A DNA stretch of 64,000 nucleotides, from NCBI RefSeq assembly GCF_004795055.1, contig NZ_SSBJ01000001.1:186001-250000 (forward strand), written 5' to 3'. This stretch comes from Streptomyces sp. A1136 (GTDB lineage: Bacteria > Actinomycetota > Actinomycetes > Streptomycetales > Streptomycetaceae). Positions 62,219-64,000 of the stretch are shown piece by piece (position 1 is the stretch's first letter; every line of letters starts with the position of its first letter). The notes under the pieces are model-generated. The model saw only the letters and a program-made list of their open reading frames with translations. It was not told the origin of the DNA and searched no databases. Both the position numbers and the translations under genes were made by a program.

Positions 62219-63028
62219 TCACTCCCGGTCGGCCTCTGAGCCACCGAAGTCGGGGCTGGTGAAGTCGGGCGGGGTGTAATCGGGGAGTGGGCTTTGGGAG
62301 GTGGCGCCGGGGCTGGTGAAGTCCGGCCTCGTGTATCCCAGGCTGGGGATGCGTCCGGCGTGCGGTGTTCGAGGGGTGGGATACCCGGGGCCGGCGCTCG
62401 GATCGGCCAGTGCGTCCCGGAGGAACGGCCTGATGCCGCGTTCGAGCAGGGCATTCCGCCACGCTTCTCGGGCACGTGAGAGCTCGTCGGGTACGGTCAC
62501 CGCCTCCTCGGCCGCGACCTCGGTGGAGCTGTTGCGGACGGCGGTCACGAGCAGCCCGATCACCGCGAAGAGCAGTGCGGCCACGGTGAGCCCGCCGAAG
62601 AGCCAGCCCGCCGTCAGCATCGTCCGGGCGAAGGCGGGCTCGGGGTCGAGCATCTTGAGGCTGTAGCCGACCAACAGGAAGATCAGCATGGCGGTGCCGG
62701 CCAGGACGGGGGCCAAGACCGCGACCACGGCGCTCACGCCCACGCCGCCGCTCTGTTCGTCCCCTTCCCCTTCGCCCGCCGTGCCAGGGGCCGACAGCTG
62801 TTCGACGCGCAGTTCCGCGCGGACTTTGACGTAGTGGTCGTACTCGGCCGCGGCCGCGGCCGTCAGCAAGGCGATGGCGCTCATGGCCATGGTGCGCAAT
62901 TGTTCGGCGTTCAGTCGTTCGCCTATGGAGGCGAGTTCCGGCCGTTCGTTCGCCGTGCGCAGCGCCTCGTCGAGGAGCCGATCGAACTCCGGTCGGTCTT
63001 CGGTGAGCAGGTGCGGAGCGCTGGTCAT
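62219..63028 (-). CDS. Membrane protein of unknown function
   Basis: This 269-residue protein starts at the ATG at 63028, after GGGGGATGCAC. The N-terminal ~60 residues are helical and charged. Membrane segments lie around VVAVLAPVLAGTAMLIFLLVG and TMLTAGWLFGGLTVAALLFAVIGLLV. A Glu-rich patch and a long Pro/Ser/Thr-rich tail follow, with the repeated short motif YTxPDFTSP. I do not recognise the family. It converges on thiC. Confidence 0.75.
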   Translation of the reverse strand: MTSAPHLLTEDRPEFDRLLDEALRTANERPELASIGERLNAEQLRTMAMSAIALLTAAAAAEYDHYVKVRAELRVEQLSAPGTAGEGEGDEQSGGVGVSAVVAVLAPVLAGTAMLIFLLVGYSLKMLDPEPAFARTMLTAGWLFGGLTVAALLFAVIGLLVTAVRNSSTEVAAEEAVTVPDELSRAREAWRNALLERGIRPFLRDALADPSAGPGYPTPRTPHAGRIPSLGYTRPDFTSPGATSQSPLPDYTPPDFTSPDFGGSEADRE

Positions 63029-63182
63029 GTGCATCCCCCGATGCTCCGTACAAGCCGGTATGCCCGCGTAGATTCGGGCGCCGGCACAAACGGAGGAGAG
63101 CCTGCTACGGATAGAGCGATGGTAGAGCGCCCATGCCACGAGGTGACAGGGGCTTTCCGGAAATACCCCGCTCGGGGAAAGC

Positions 63183-64000
63183 TCAGTCGTTCAAAGGGAG
63201 TTGGACGACCAGCAGCTTGCCGGCCATGGTGACGCCGCCGTCCATCGCGATGGCCAGACCGTCCGCGTACACGTGCGGGCCGTCCACCCTCTCCGGTCCG
63301 TGGGAGTCGTCACCGTCCTCGGTTCCCACCTCGCCGAGCAGGTAGGGGATGGGGCTGTGGCCGTGCACGACGCGGCCGCCGCCGTACGTCCCGAGGAGTT
63401 CTCGTACCGCCTGCGGGCCCGTTTCCTCGTCCCGGAAGGCGAACCGCTTGGTGAACTTGCGGAACAGGTCCCAGGTGATGTCGGCGTCGTTGCGGGTGAG
63501 CAGCTCGTGGATGGTGTCGTTGACGTCCTCGATGGAGTCGCCGTAGTCGAGGTACGCGGTGGTGTCCGAGTGCAGCAGCAGGTGTCCGTCCTCCAGCGCG
63601 GCGGCGTCGAGCCGCGACATCCACTGGAGGTGCACGTCCTGAAGGCGGTCCATGTCGGTGCGCTGACCACCGTTGAGCAGCCAGGCGGCCTGGAAGGTCG
63701 CGGTTCCGGCTCCGGACACCACCGGGGTGTCGCCGAACCGCTTGGCGCCGATGAGCAAGAGCTCGTGGTTGCCCATCAGGGCCTTGCAATAGCCGCCCGC
63801 GGCGGCGGCCTCGGCGGAGAGTCGCATGACCAGGTCGATGACGCCGATGCCGTCGGGGCCCCGGTCGGTGAAGTCGCCGAGGAACCAGAGCCGGGCGTTG
63901 CCGGCGGACCAGCGGCAGTCGGCGTCGATCAGGCCCTGCGCCCGGAGTTCCGTGACGAGCTCGTCGAGGTATCCGTGTACGTCTCCCACGACGTACAGGG
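63183..64000 (-). CDS. Metallophosphoesterase, 5' end cut by window edge
   Basis: The frame stays open to the end of the window (LYVVGDVHGYLDELV), so the start lies beyond base 64000. Visible metal-binding motifs are GDVHG near the N-terminus, GDFTDRG, GNHE (KALMGNHELLLIG) and GHSP. These are the calcineurin-like phosphoesterase set. Family members are serine/threonine phosphatases or dinucleotide hydrolases such as ApaH. At least 272 residues are present. It stands alone on its strand. Confidence 0.87.
   Translation of the reverse strand, partial: LYVVGDVHGYLDELVTELRAQGLIDADCRWSAGNARLWFLGDFTDRGPDGIGVIDLVMRLSAEAAAAGGYCKALMGNHELLLIGAKRFGDTPVVSGAGTATFQAAWLLNGGQRTDMDRLQDVHLQWMSRLDAAALEDGHLLLHSDTTAYLDYGDSIEDVNDTIHELLTRNDADITWDLFRKFTKRFAFRDEETGPQAVRELLGTYGGGRVVHGHSPIPYLLGEVGTEDGDDSHGPERVDGPHVYADGLAIAMDGGVTMAGKLLVVQLPLND

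Overview
The window is the oriC neighbourhood of an actinobacterial chromosome, almost certainly a Streptomyces. The basis is the very high GC content, the frequent GTG starts, the order gyrA-gyrB-dciA-recF-gnd-dnaN-oriC-dnaA-rpmH-rnpA-yidD-yidC-khpB-rsmG-parAB-trxA-trxB-sigM-murJ, the Streptomyces-type parS palindrome (GTTTCACGTGAAAC), and the genus-specific ssgR-ssgA pair. No prophage, insertion sequence, CRISPR array or biosynthetic cluster was seen. This is conserved core chromosome.

Layout. Positions 1-10274 lie on the minus strand, leading away from the origin: an ASCH-domain gene fragment, tRNA-Ile(GAT), a DUF3566 protein, gyrA, gyrB, dciA, recF, gnd and dnaN. oriC occupies about 10450-11030, between dnaN and dnaA, and is packed with DnaA boxes. 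dnaA (minus) follows, and then the divergent rpmH-rnpA-yidD-yidC-khpB-rsmG-parA-parB series. From 19986 to 29551 a minus-strand block links thiol redox (trxA, trxB), an ECF sigma/anti-sigma pair (sigM-like), a pseudokinase-like membrane protein, the lipid II flippase murJ and a DUF6049 membrane protein. From 29738 come the CCA-adding enzyme, an MFS transporter, inositol-phosphate synthase with a PadR regulator and its probable operator, a class A PBP, a GT87 transferase, an alanine-racemase-like protein and FemX. After these come rpsF-ssb-rpsR-rplI, a MATE transporter and dnaB. From 46897 to 57094 the genes are mostly accessory: a serine hydrolase, a winged-helix protein, GNATs, a HAD hydrolase, a flavohemoglobin, a NUDIX hydrolase, a LysR regulator, a PLP enzyme, a cupin and small membrane proteins. 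The end carries ssgR-ssgA, a YibE/F protein, a TPP riboswitch with thiC, a membrane protein and a truncated metallophosphoesterase.

How it works together. The region combines replication initiation (DnaA, DnaN, DnaB, DciA, gyrase, SSB, oriC), origin segregation (ParA, ParB, nine perfect parS sites), cell-wall precursor export and cross-linking (MurJ, PBP, FemX) and sporulation-specific division control (SsgR, SsgA).

The two most interesting signals are regulatory. First, DnaA boxes recur not only in oriC but also upstream of dnaA, parA and especially dnaB. Second, every parS site lies on the dnaA/parAB side of oriC, and most sit in gaps between convergent genes. I found no convincing wholly new system. 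The best leads are the dnaB-upstream DnaA-box cluster, the stand-alone pseudokinase beside murJ, and the atypical racemase beside femX.
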